Shown in pieces: positions 1 to 8,657 of a stretch of DNA of 64,000 nucleotides (its first letter is position 1; each line of letters starts with the position of its first letter). This DNA is from Prevotella koreensis (GTDB lineage Bacteria > Bacteroidota > Bacteroidia > Bacteroidales > Bacteroidaceae), in assembly GCF_003977605.1 (NCBI RefSeq), contig NZ_RYYU01000001.1, positions 764,863 to 828,862 of the forward strand, written 5' to 3'. The notes under the pieces were generated by a model that searched no databases, was not told the origin of the DNA, and saw nothing but the letters and a program-made list of their open reading frames with translations. The translations under genes were made by a program, and so were the position numbers.

Positions 1-908
1 TTATAAAGTCCTGAATGAAGATCTTTCTTCTTTCCGTACTGATTCCCTTGTGTAGGTTCAATTTTGTCTTTAAATCTGCATTAAGTGATTCAATAGCATT
101 GTTGGTATTTGGTATCTCCAACTCAGGGTAATCATAGTATGTCCACAAACACGACATATTCCTTTTAAGGCTCAAAAAAGCACTACGTAGAGTTTTATGA
201 GTATAATGTGATTTACCATCTTCTGTTGTTGTTCGTTCCTTAAGAAAATCCTCCCATTTAGTATACCATTCTTCTAAAGCCCCAATAAAGGACTCTTTGT
301 CCGTATGACATAACATCTTGGATATTGCAAGCAGTTCTTTAGAAGCCTCAAGTTTGGGTCTTGAGGTTAGTTTTGTCTTTATAGTCATTACTTGATGGAA
401 CTGGCATAATTGGAATTTATAATTGGGGAAAGCTTGTCTAAGTCCCTTAAAACCATCGCATACAAGACCTTGAATGGTATATCCAAGTAATTCCAAGTAG
501 CTTATGCCCTCTTTGTAATCTTCAAGACGTTCATGCCTATTGATAAACTTAAACCAAAGTACATCACCAGACAATGAATCCTTCATAATAACTACACCAA
601 AATTACGTCCCCAATAGGTGACATCCATTAAAACCACTACCGGACGAACAAGAAGGTTGGGCAGGTCTTCTTTATAAGATTTGGTGAGCTTCCTATAAAT
701 AGTCCTGGTTGAAACTCCGTACTCCTCTGATAGATCTTTGATTGTAAGATTACCCTTGGAATAACGATTGTTAACAATGGTATTTGTAAGACGCTTATGT
801 CCGACAAAGCTCCTCTTACAGCACTTACAATACCAGCGTTGACAACCATTAAGATGACCACGTTTTATAGTCGATTTTGAGCCACAATAAAAGCAGATTT
901 TTTGCCAT
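1..908 (-). CDS. IS256-like transposase with N-terminal zinc ribbon (partial, start frame-slipped)
   Basis: Translating the minus strand from about 907 down to base 1 gives one open frame of about 300 residues that runs off the window. It starts with a zinc ribbon (CFYCGS, then CQRWYCKCC), a helix-turn-helix-like stretch, then the DDE transposase core: first Asp in LMDVTYWG, second Asp in VCDGFKGL, the C/H motif LCQFHQ typical of IS256 transposases, and the Glu in NNAIESLNADLK. All three catalytic residues are present. The only sensible ATG (908-906) is out of frame with the zinc ribbon because the A-run after it has six A; five would give M-A-K-I-C-F-Y-C. So either the copy carries a one-base insertion, or a slip on the A-run or a non-ATG start is used. 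The protein is expected to bind the element's ends and catalyse its transposition. Confidence 0.75.
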
Positions 909-1019
909 AAAAATATAAATAGAACAAAGATAATGATTATTAGACAGTTGCAAGGATTTTAAGCACATTTTTGTCATATAAGCCTGCTTTTTGCATGCAC
1001 AAGCAAAAATGACATTGGG
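1..1019 (-). mobile_element. IS256-like insertion sequence, one end only
   Basis: The window begins inside an insertion sequence whose transposase runs on the minus strand off the left edge. The outer end of the element lies just upstream of the transposase, roughly between 960 and 1040. I place it near 1019 because the downstream TPR-like gene is open in frame only back to a TGA at 1011. The other end, and so the terminal inverted repeats and target duplication, lie outside the window, which leaves the boundary approximate. The insertion appears to have removed the start of the neighbouring gene. Confidence 0.65.
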
Positions 1020-1046
1020 GCACTCGATCTTGAGCATTACGAACCT

Positions 1047-3155
1047 GTGGATAAGTTTGTTCCGGCATACGAGGCTCTGACTAATCGTACTGACCTATCT
1101 ACCGGAAAGGATTATGACATAGAACAGACCGTGAGAGTGATTAATGCTCTTGAAATAGCACAGGCAAATTCCAAGAACTTTAACGACTTCTTGATGATGA
1201 TGGCTCGGCAAGATTATACCGGCGTGGCACCTGATGTAATGGAGGCCAAGCAGAAGCTGTTGCCCATACTGCAATATATGTATAAGTTACAGGCGATGGA
1301 CGAGCAACTAAGCGATTTGTGGCTACTTGCCCGCAGTGCGGCTTCCGGTGGAATGAGCACCATTGATGGCAAGAACATTGCCGGAGTTACTCTGGCAATG
1401 ATGGGAGAGCCGATAGCCATACTGAGCATACTTGGTTCCGATGATGCCGATCGTGCCACAAACTCTGCATTCAGTCAATATGAGAAAGACAAGAAACTGA
1501 AATCGGACATACGTGCCGACATCGAGCGACTTCGTGCTTCATATATGCAGTATCTCACAGACTATGCGCCGATTTATCATAAGTATATGAAAGAGTATGA
1601 TCTGATGTGCATAGAAAAAGACCGTGCATATATTGACCTATATTCCGGACAGCCCACAAGTGCACTAATTCATTCGCAGAAAATTCTCGACAAATATCCC
1701 ACTAATTGTGATGCCATGCTCCTGAAATCGTTCAGTCTGATAATGGGTGGTAACGGTGCAGCGTCAACAAATGGCAGGCGAGATTTGCCACAACAATCAG
1801 TTGTGAAAGGAGACAGCATACTCGCAGGTAGAGGAGAGGTGCTACTCTCCGATACAATGCTAACACGTCATAAGACAATGAATGATGCGCAGTGGGAGGC
1901 AGACATGATTCTATCGGATTACATGCAACTTTACCCCGACCGCAGCGCGCCTGCATTGGTGTTGAAAGGAGTGTTGAGCAAACAGATGGGAGACGTAAAA
2001 CAGGCAATGGCTTATTTCGACCAAGCGGCAATAGAATATCCGAAACAGGCAGCCCGACTGACAGACATGCTTGAGTCTTACCGGGCACGCACCTATCTCA
2101 ATAAAACTCCTGAGGGTCAGTATCTCACACGCCTCTATCGTTCTCAGATGGAAGGATACGGATTGTTCAGCCCAAACCTTTTGAAGGCGAAATATCATGC
2201 CGATAATGGAGATATGGAGCAGAGTAAGGATGAGATTTTCAAGCATTTCTTCCGCCGTGGCAATCAAGGAGTTTATGATGCTCTACTGTCTGATATGCAG
2301 TTCTGTGAGGAACATTTATATGGCAGTTTCAAGCAACTATTGATAGAAAGTTCGTTTCTGGATGTGGAGGTGAAACCGGAAACTAAGTGGTTGTTTTGGG
2401 ACGATGATGAACTTCTGCGTGTAAAAATCAACAATCGTTCTGACATAGACCTTGAGAACGTTCGTGTGTTCTTGTGCATACATTACACCGATATGTATAA
2501 GGATGAATATGATGTTGTGCGTGTACCGAAAACGATGAATATTATCGCTAAGCACTCAACTACTGATTTGGATACCTTCAGAATGACATATGCCAACAAG
2601 AATTATAGTGACATCACCCGCATACGCGCCATTGCAATAACCGACGACCGCATTTGCTGGGTGGATGACATAAACTATAAGAAGAGTCGTGCTATCGTTA
2701 TGAGTAATACGGCAAATAAAGAAGGTAACAAAAGGATTGAGAAGGATAAGGAGGAGTTCTTGAAAAACTATTCCATAGAACCCTCTAAACTGAAACAAAC
2801 CTTACTCACGGGAATCACTGTATTGCAGCCGGATGATGATCCGAGAGAAGAAAAGGGATTTTGGGCAACTATCGGCTCGTGGTTCAGTCGTCCGGACAAC
2901 GACCTAAAGATAGAACTGCCACGAGTGCTGACCATGATAGACCCTGTGTTTTCTGTTGGTAGGATAGATGAAAACGATGCTTTGTTACCCACGAAAAATT
3001 ATCTATCGGGCACTGCGATTCATCTCGTTTTCGATTATGTCCCGAAATATAATGATCAGTTGTCGTTATACATTTATAGCGATTTCGTGGATTTCCGTGT
3101 AAATATCATTTATCGTGGCAAGGATTCGCAGATAAGCAGTGTAGAAATGATATAG
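1047..3155 (+). CDS. large TPR-like protein, N-terminus lost to IS insertion
   Basis: A 702-residue frame from a GTG; the same frame is open back to 1014 (residues ALDLEHYEP before the GTG), with no ATG and no ribosome site, so this is likely a gene whose start was removed by the adjacent IS. The protein is soluble and charged. Residues about 200-350 are helical with TPR-like pairs (AYIDLYSGQPTSALIHSQKIL; ALVLKGVLSKQMGDVKQAMAYF). The second half is beta-rich, with a stretch around residues 445-540 that looks like an immunoglobulin-like fold, and there is a basic/charged segment near 560-590. No catalytic motif is seen. I do not recognise a named family. It is followed by a strong terminator and converges on the lactate permease gene. 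Whether it is still expressed is unclear, because any native promoter would have been separated from it. Confidence 0.7.
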   Translation: MDKFVPAYEALTNRTDLSTGKDYDIEQTVRVINALEIAQANSKNFNDFLMMMARQDYTGVAPDVMEAKQKLLPILQYMYKLQAMDEQLSDLWLLARSAASGGMSTIDGKNIAGVTLAMMGEPIAILSILGSDDADRATNSAFSQYEKDKKLKSDIRADIERLRASYMQYLTDYAPIYHKYMKEYDLMCIEKDRAYIDLYSGQPTSALIHSQKILDKYPTNCDAMLLKSFSLIMGGNGAASTNGRRDLPQQSVVKGDSILAGRGEVLLSDTMLTRHKTMNDAQWEADMILSDYMQLYPDRSAPALVLKGVLSKQMGDVKQAMAYFDQAAIEYPKQAARLTDMLESYRARTYLNKTPEGQYLTRLYRSQMEGYGLFSPNLLKAKYHADNGDMEQSKDEIFKHFFRRGNQGVYDALLSDMQFCEEHLYGSFKQLLIESSFLDVEVKPETKWLFWDDDELLRVKINNRSDIDLENVRVFLCIHYTDMYKDEYDVVRVPKTMNIIAKHSTTDLDTFRMTYANKNYSDITRIRAIAITDDRICWVDDINYKKSRAIVMSNTANKEGNKRIEKDKEEFLKNYSIEPSKLKQTLLTGITVLQPDDDPREEKGFWATIGSWFSRPDNDLKIELPRVLTMIDPVFSVGRIDENDALLPTKNYLSGTAIHLVFDYVPKYNDQLSLYIYSDFVDFRVNIIYRGKDSQISSVEMI

Positions 3156-3185
3156 TAAGTCTTTTATGGCGAAAGGATACAGATG

Positions 3186-3230
3186 AAAAAACAGTCGGTT
3201 GATTTTAATATAATTAGCCGACTGTTTTTT
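3186..3230. terminator. bidirectional intrinsic terminator
   Basis: AAAAAACAGTCGG at 3186-3198 pairs perfectly with CCGACTGTTTTTT at 3218-3230, giving a stem flanked by A-run and T-run, so it can end transcription of both the TPR-like gene and the convergent lactate permease gene. Confidence 0.85.
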
Positions 3231-3266
3231 CTATATTACCTATTAGGTATTTTCATCATATCATAC

Positions 3267-4844
3267 TTATATGATGGTGAGTCCGAAATAAACCATCAGA
3301 CCGGAGATGATTATATATAGCGCAGCGTATGGTATGGCAGACTTCAGTATTTCTCCGTCCTTTCCGCCCATGTCGCATGCTGCGGTGGCAATGGCAATGC
3401 TCTGCGGAGAAATCATCTTTCCTCCGGTGGCTCCGGTGGTGTTCGAAGCCACGAGCCATGTTGATTGGTCAGGAGTTAAACCGAGTTGTGAGGCAACGTT
3501 TGCCTGTAATTTTCCGAAGAGGATATTTGCCGATGTGTCAGAACCGGTGACGAATGTACCGATAGCGCCGATTAACGGAGCGAAGAAAGGATAGAACGAA
3601 CCGGTGAGTGCTACGAGACCTACAGCAATGGCATTAATCATTCCGGAGTTGTTCATTACCGATGATAGGGCTATAAGACTTACTATAGTGATTATTGTCT
3701 TGTTGCTCTTAACGATGGTGCGTGCAAGCAATACCATCAGTTTCACGAAACTCATACCTTGAACCATACCACCTATAGTAGCACCGAGGAAGAGCATTAG
3801 ACCGGCATTGCTAATCCAACCGAACGACACCGTAGAACCGATTACCGGCAGAGTGAGTTTCGTAACGAGGTGGGTCTTTAGGAAAGTGTTCACCGGAGGG
3901 CATAAAGCACCGCTTATCAGAATGAACACAAGTATGAATAGATAGACGCTCCATGCCCGGAAAGTCTCATTTAAGGTGTATGATTTCTTTTCTGTCTTCT
4001 CGCTGTTTTCTGTTTTCGGATTCTTAACAAACAGTTTTGCATAGATAATTATAGCAACTATCGCTGCGATAGAACCGAGTATCGCAGGTGTCTCCGCACC
4101 GAGGAAGCGGGCGCAAGAATATTGTGCTGCAAATGATATGATACCTGTCCATAACGAAAGCAATACGTTCTTAACTATTGCCTTGCGGTCGGTTATCATA
4201 AGTATTATGAACGGAATGATGAAGAACAATATTACCAACTGTATCACGATGAAAGATGATGTCTGTGATATGAACTCTGCCGAAGCCGCTCCGCCTGCTG
4301 TAACCTCGTTACAGAGTGTCGTTACGGGAACACCGACGGCACCGAATGCCACTGCCACGGTATTGGCAATGAGTGCCACAAGGGCAGAGAACATCGGCTT
4401 GAAACCGAGTCCGATGAGTATAGCAGCCGGAATTGCCACGGCTGTACCGAAGCCTGCCATACCTTCAAGCAGACCGCCGAAGCCCCATACCATGAGTAAT
4501 ACTACAATGCCTTTGTCGTCGGAAATGCTTGTGAATTGTGCCTTGATTACTTCTATCTCCTTTGTTTCGAGAAGAATGTTGTAACTGTAAAGCGCCATCA
4601 TAATGATGATGAGGATAGGGAAGAGTGCTTTGAACACACCCTCTACGAAACTCCAACCCACAACTCCGAATATTGAAGCATCTTGGAATTTCTCCGGAAC
4701 CATATCCATTGCCGGAGCGGCAAATAGTGCTAATAAGATTGTTACTACAAGAGTTATGAACGCACTCTTGTGACCTGCCATCTTGAATCCTAACATAAGG
4801 ACAAACAGTAGGATAATCGGAACTATTGATACGATTGCTGACAT
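3267..4844 (-). CDS. lctP: L-lactate permease (LctP family)
   Basis: A 525-residue inner-membrane protein of the LctP/LldP/GlcA family, which moves lactate (and glycolate in some members) together with protons. The sequence is a chain of 12-14 hydrophobic segments and carries family-typical stretches: GFGGLLEGMAGFGTAVAIPAAILIGLG near residues 118-145, AVAFGAVGVPVTTL near 165, and NTTGATGGKMISPQSIAIA near residue 470. Length matches the family (about 520-560). It starts at an ATG preceded by an AT-rich leader. It is monocistronic, with terminators on both sides and a promoter-like -7 box about 100 nt upstream. In an anaerobic gut-type organism it could take up or release lactate; direction cannot be told from sequence. 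Confidence 0.93.
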   Translation of the reverse strand: MSAIVSIVPIILLFVLMLGFKMAGHKSAFITLVVTILLALFAAPAMDMVPEKFQDASIFGVVGWSFVEGVFKALFPILIIIMMALYSYNILLETKEIEVIKAQFTSISDDKGIVVLLMVWGFGGLLEGMAGFGTAVAIPAAILIGLGFKPMFSALVALIANTVAVAFGAVGVPVTTLCNEVTAGGAASAEFISQTSSFIVIQLVILFFIIPFIILMITDRKAIVKNVLLSLWTGIISFAAQYSCARFLGAETPAILGSIAAIVAIIIYAKLFVKNPKTENSEKTEKKSYTLNETFRAWSVYLFILVFILISGALCPPVNTFLKTHLVTKLTLPVIGSTVSFGWISNAGLMLFLGATIGGMVQGMSFVKLMVLLARTIVKSNKTIITIVSLIALSSVMNNSGMINAIAVGLVALTGSFYPFFAPLIGAIGTFVTGSDTSANILFGKLQANVASQLGLTPDQSTWLVASNTTGATGGKMISPQSIAIATAACDMGGKDGEILKSAIPYAALYIIISGLMVYFGLTII

Positions 4845-4949
4845 AAAAATGTTTTTTTAGTAAATATTATATAAGTATTCGGTATTAATTTTCTGCTTGC
4901 ATTCCTCATTCTTTCACCTAAGAATATCTGATTGCATAAAAAACTGCCA

Positions 4950-4957
4950 CAAATATA
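4950..4957 (-). promoter_or_regulatory. -7 promoter box for the lactate permease gene
   Basis: Read on the minus strand this is TATATTTG, matching the Bacteroidetes -7 consensus TAnnTTTG, with the permease start about 105 nt downstream. No clear TTTG -33 box was seen at the expected distance. The rest of 4845-5056 is AT-rich with no gene. Confidence 0.45.
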
Positions 4958-5056
4958 TAAATAAAAATCCTAAATAAGAATCTTTTTGCGATGTTTTTTT
5001 AATATTAACAAGAAAAATGTAAGTTATAAGCCACTTCAGGTACATATTTGTTATAA

Positions 5057-5087
5057 AATGCCATTTCTGCAATACAGAAAGTGGCAT
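5057..5087 (-). terminator. terminator after hemW
   Basis: On the minus strand AATGCCAC-TTTCTG pairs with CAGAAA-TGGCATT around a short loop, followed by a short T-run. The first arm overlaps the hemW stop codon. Confidence 0.65.
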
Positions 5088-6220
5088 TATATTTTTACAA
5101 GTTCTGCCATTACTGAATCGCTTACAAAAATTCCTTTGTGCGTAAGGCGTACATGTGTATCGGTGATTGCGATCAGTCCGCGCTCGGCCATCGGGAGTGC
5201 TGTTTTTAGTAGATAGTCGCGCTGTTCTTGTGTCAGACTATTTAGCGAAATTCCCTCACTCGTGCGCATTGCTGTTGTCACTATATCGTTGTAATGCGTG
5301 GTGGCATCTATTGTTTCGCATCCCTCTATTGGACGTTTGCCGATTTTGGCTATTCGTATATATTCTTTGATATTTGCGATGTTCCATGAGCGTTCACACA
5401 AATCATAAGAGTGGGCAGATACTCCGATACCGATGTAAGGCACGTCTGCCCAGTAGTTGCTGTTGTGAACAGACCTGAATTTAGTGTGATTGGTGTCGAG
5501 TGCAGAGCGTTGTGCAAAGTTTGATATTTCGTAATGCTCGTATCCTTCCGCAATGAGCATCTTTGTGAGTCGTTCAAACATCGCAAGACATAGTTCTTCA
5601 TCGGCAGCATTTATTTTACCCTCTACAAGCATACGATGCAGCGGTGTGTTTTCCTCAAACATAAGGCTGTATGCTGAAATATGCTGTGGTTTCAGCGATA
5701 TTGCATGTTTTATGTCGCATTCCCAGTCGGCAAGTGTTTCATTCGGAAATCCGAACATAAGGTCGATACTTATGTTTATTATCCCTGCTTTTCGTAACAT
5801 CATTATTGCATTATCCACCTGTATTGCACTGTGTCGTCGTCTTATCAGTTGCAAACGTTCGTCCGAAAACGTCTGAGCACCAAGACTCACGCGGTTGAAT
5901 CCCATATCTGCCAGTTCCTCGGCATACTTCTCGTTTATATCATCGGGATTACATTCAATGGTTATTTCGGCATTATGTTCGACATTATATACCTTATTTA
6001 TATTATATAACAGTTTACGCAGTTGGTCTGCGGATAATTGCGAAGGAGTGCCTCCACCAAGATAAATAGTGCTGATTTTACTACCGGTTTCACGTATCGA
6101 CATCTCCTGCACAAGTGCGGAAACATAGTCATCGCGTAACACCAAATGAGTGGTGCTGTAGAAAGCGCAATATATACATCGGCTTTCACAAAATGGGATG
6201 TGAATATATAATGATTTCAA
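5087..6220 (-). CDS. hemW: radical SAM protein HemW (heme chaperone-like)
   Basis: A 377-residue radical SAM enzyme formerly annotated as oxygen-independent coproporphyrinogen III oxidase. HemW proteins bind a [4Fe-4S] cluster and S-adenosylmethionine, and in studied bacteria act as heme chaperones rather than as the oxidase. The cluster motif is CESRCIYC (Cys11, Cys15, Cys18), the form CxxxCxxC seen in HemW. The glycine-rich SAM site is YLGGGTPSQL near residue 55, and the segment SIDLMFGFPNE is typical of the family. Length agrees with HemW (about 370-390). The start ATG is adjacent to the motif, as in the family. It is divergent from the EF-G2 gene, with 165 nt between the starts. Confidence 0.92.
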   Translation of the reverse strand: MKSLYIHIPFCESRCIYCAFYSTTHLVLRDDYVSALVQEMSIRETGSKISTIYLGGGTPSQLSADQLRKLLYNINKVYNVEHNAEITIECNPDDINEKYAEELADMGFNRVSLGAQTFSDERLQLIRRRHSAIQVDNAIMMLRKAGIINISIDLMFGFPNETLADWECDIKHAISLKPQHISAYSLMFEENTPLHRMLVEGKINAADEELCLAMFERLTKMLIAEGYEHYEISNFAQRSALDTNHTKFRSVHNSNYWADVPYIGIGVSAHSYDLCERSWNIANIKEYIRIAKIGKRPIEGCETIDATTHYNDIVTTAMRTSEGISLNSLTQEQRDYLLKTALPMAERGLIAITDTHVRLTHKGIFVSDSVMAELVKI

Positions 6221-6290
6221 ACTATTCTAAAAACGTTAATCCTTACCGAAGAATTATATTGGCAATGCAAAATAATGTTAAACAAAGAGT

Positions 6291-6338
6291 AATTCTTAAT
6301 TCTTATTTTCCAATTCTTAATTATAATCATTAACTTTA
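6291..6338 (+). promoter_or_regulatory. candidate operator and -7 box upstream of the EF-G2 gene
   Basis: An 11-bp sequence AATTCTTAATT occurs at 6291-6301 and again at 6312-6322, exactly 21 bp (two helical turns) apart in direct orientation. Just after it, at 6331-6338, is TAACTTTA, one mismatch from the TAnnTTTG -7 box. The layout fits an activator-type binding site upstream of a promoter; the coding start is at 6386. No binding protein can be named. Confidence 0.4.
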
Positions 6339-6385
6339 AGCCCTTAAATAAACAGACTAATAGTATAAACCTAAATCTTAATGGT

Positions 6386-8545
6386 ATGAGAGTATATAAG
6401 ACTAACGAAATTAAGAACATCGCATTGCTTGGCAGTGCGGGTAGCGGCAAGACCACACTTGCCGAGAGTATGTTATTCGAGAGCGGAGTAATAAAACGCC
6501 GTGGTACGGTAGAAAGCAAAAATACCGTGAGTGATTACTTCCCTGTAGAGCAAGAATATGGATATTCTGTGTTCTCTACTGTGTTCAATGTAGAGTGGAA
6601 CAACAAGAAACTAAATATCATAGACTGTCCGGGAAGCGACGACTTTGTTGGTGGAGCAATTACTGCTCTCAACGTTACCGATCAGGCTTTGGTGTTGATA
6701 AATGGACAATATGGCCCTGAAGTGGGTACTCAAAATATATTCCGTTATACGGAAAAACTAAAGAAACCGGTAATATTCCTCGTAAATCAACTCGACCGTG
6801 AAAACTGTGACTTCGACTCTGTGATGTCACAGATGAAAGAAATCTACGGCCCGAAATGTGTTCAGGTTCAGTATCCTATTGCCACAGGACCGGGTTTCAA
6901 TTCTCTCATAGACGTGCTTCTTATGAAGAAATATTCTTGGAAGCCGGAAGGTGGTGCTCCGATTATCGAGGATATTCCGGCCGAAGAGATGGACAAGGCA
7001 AAGGAATTGCATGCAGCACTTGTTGAGGCTGCGGCTGAGAATGACGAGGCTTTAATGGAGAAATTCTTCATGGAAGAAACTTTGACAGAAGACGAAATGC
7101 GTGAGGGAATACGCAAAGGATTGGTTGCACGTGGCATTTTCCCCGTTTTCTGTGTATGCGGTGGTAAGTCAATGGGTGTGCGCAGACTTATGGAATTCCT
7201 CGGAAACGTTGTTCCTTTCGTAAGTGATATGCCAAAGATTCACAACACACGTGGTGAGGAGGTGGTTGCTGACAGTGCCGCTCCTGCTTCTGTATATTTC
7301 TTCAAGACAGGCATGGAGCCGCACATTGGTGAGGTGTCTTACTTCAAGGTTATGAGCGGAACATTAAAGGCCGGTGCCGACTTGACAAATGCTGACCGTG
7401 GTTCTAAGGAACGTATCGCAAGCATCAATGTATGTGCAGGAGCAAATCGTCAGGCTGTTGACGAACTTTGTGCCGGCGACATCGGTTGTACAGTGAAACT
7501 CAAGGACGTGAAGACGGGCAATACTCTTAATGAAAAAGACGTTGAAAATCGTTTCGACTTCATTAAATATCCTAATTCAAAATATTCTCGTGCGGTAAAG
7601 GCTGTGAACGAGAGCGATACTGAGAAGATGATGGTTGCCCTGACAAAGATGCGTCAGGAAGACCCGACATGGGTTGTGGAGCAGTCGAAAGAACTGAAAC
7701 AAATCATAGTTCACGGACAAGGTGAGTTCCACCTGCGCACGTTGAAGTGGCGTATGGAGAACAACGAGAAGATACAGATTAAGTATGAAGAGCCGAAGAT
7801 TCCTTATCGTGAGACAATCACCAAGCCGTCTCGTGCGGATTATCGCCACAAGAAACAGTCGGGTGGTGCAGGTCAGTTTGGTGAGGTTCATCTTATTGTA
7901 GAGCCATACGCAGATGGTATGCCTGATCCTACTGTATATAAGTTTGGTGGTCAGGAGTATCGAATGAATATCAAAAATAAGGAAGAAATCGACCTCGAAT
8001 GGGGTGGTAAACTTGTGTTCCTGAACTCTGTTGTAGGTGGTGCTATTGATGCACGTTTCATGCCGGCAATCCTCAAGGGAATTATGGCTCGCATGGAGCA
8101 AGGACCGCTCACAGGTTCTTATGCCCGCGATGTTCGCGTTGTGGTTTATGATGGCAAGATGCACCCGGTAGATTCTAATGAACTTTCGTTCATGCTTGCT
8201 GCACGTCAGGCGTTTGCAGAGGCATTCAAGAACGCCGGTCCTAAGATTCTTGAACCTATTTACGACCTCGAAGTATTCGTTCCGGCAGACTATATGGGTG
8301 ATGTTATGAGCGACTTACAAGGCCGTCGTGCTCTTATTATGGGTATGGACAGCGAGGCCGGTTATCAGAAACTGTCAGCAAAGATTCCTTTGAAAGAACT
8401 TGCGAACTATTCTATTGCGCTCAGTTCACTTACCGGTGGTCGTGCTTCGTTTTCTACCAAATTCTCAAGTTACGAACTTGTTCCGACAGACATTCAGAAC
8501 GAACTCATCAAGCAGCATGAGACAGAGGATGTTGAAGACGAATAA
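6386..8545 (+). CDS. fusA2: elongation factor G paralog EF-G2, GTPase-defective type
   Basis: A 719-residue protein with the full EF-G domain order: G domain (about 1-270), domain II (about 290-380), then III, IV and V. It is not the housekeeping EF-G, because its G domain is strongly altered. The P-loop is GSAGSGKTT (residues 16-24) instead of AHIDAGKTT; the switch I RGITI is replaced by YGYSV; the switch II motif DTPGH reads DCPGS, so the catalytic histidine is Ser84; the G4 motif is NQLD. Bacteroides thetaiotaomicron has an EF-G2 reported to support translation without GTP hydrolysis and to matter during carbon starvation and gut colonisation. This gene looks like its ortholog; that it shares these properties is inferred. 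It is monocistronic, with its own terminator and a repeat-bearing upstream region that suggests regulation. Confidence 0.9.
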   Translation: MRVYKTNEIKNIALLGSAGSGKTTLAESMLFESGVIKRRGTVESKNTVSDYFPVEQEYGYSVFSTVFNVEWNNKKLNIIDCPGSDDFVGGAITALNVTDQALVLINGQYGPEVGTQNIFRYTEKLKKPVIFLVNQLDRENCDFDSVMSQMKEIYGPKCVQVQYPIATGPGFNSLIDVLLMKKYSWKPEGGAPIIEDIPAEEMDKAKELHAALVEAAAENDEALMEKFFMEETLTEDEMREGIRKGLVARGIFPVFCVCGGKSMGVRRLMEFLGNVVPFVSDMPKIHNTRGEEVVADSAAPASVYFFKTGMEPHIGEVSYFKVMSGTLKAGADLTNADRGSKERIASINVCAGANRQAVDELCAGDIGCTVKLKDVKTGNTLNEKDVENRFDFIKYPNSKYSRAVKAVNESDTEKMMVALTKMRQEDPTWVVEQSKELKQIIVHGQGEFHLRTLKWRMENNEKIQIKYEEPKIPYRETITKPSRADYRHKKQSGGAGQFGEVHLIVEPYADGMPDPTVYKFGGQEYRMNIKNKEEIDLEWGGKLVFLNSVVGGAIDARFMPAILKGIMARMEQGPLTGSYARDVRVVVYDGKMHPVDSNELSFMLAARQAFAEAFKNAGPKILEPIYDLEVFVPADYMGDVMSDLQGRRALIMGMDSEAGYQKLSAKIPLKELANYSIALSSLTGGRASFSTKFSSYELVPTDIQNELIKQHETEDVEDE

Positions 8546-8578
8546 TCAGTCGGCATTAATTTTAATAACATATATATT

Positions 8579-8616
8579 AAGAGCGGCAGGATTAATTCCT
8601 TGCCGCTCTTGGTTTT
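8579..8616 (+). terminator. terminator after the EF-G2 gene
   Basis: AAGAGCGGCAGG at 8579-8590 pairs with CCTTGCCGCTCTT at 8598-8610 around a 7-nt loop, followed by GGTTTTAAT. Confidence 0.8.
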
Positions 8617-8657
8617 AATATCTGATTATTTCAAAAAGTGAAATTCTATTTTGATAC

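Noticed and set aside
7577..8164. Antisense open frame of 195 codons inside the EF-G2 gene
   Set aside because: It is a shadow of a strongly conserved coding strand and has no recognisable features; several similar long frames lie opposite ftcD, hutU, nadB and addAB.
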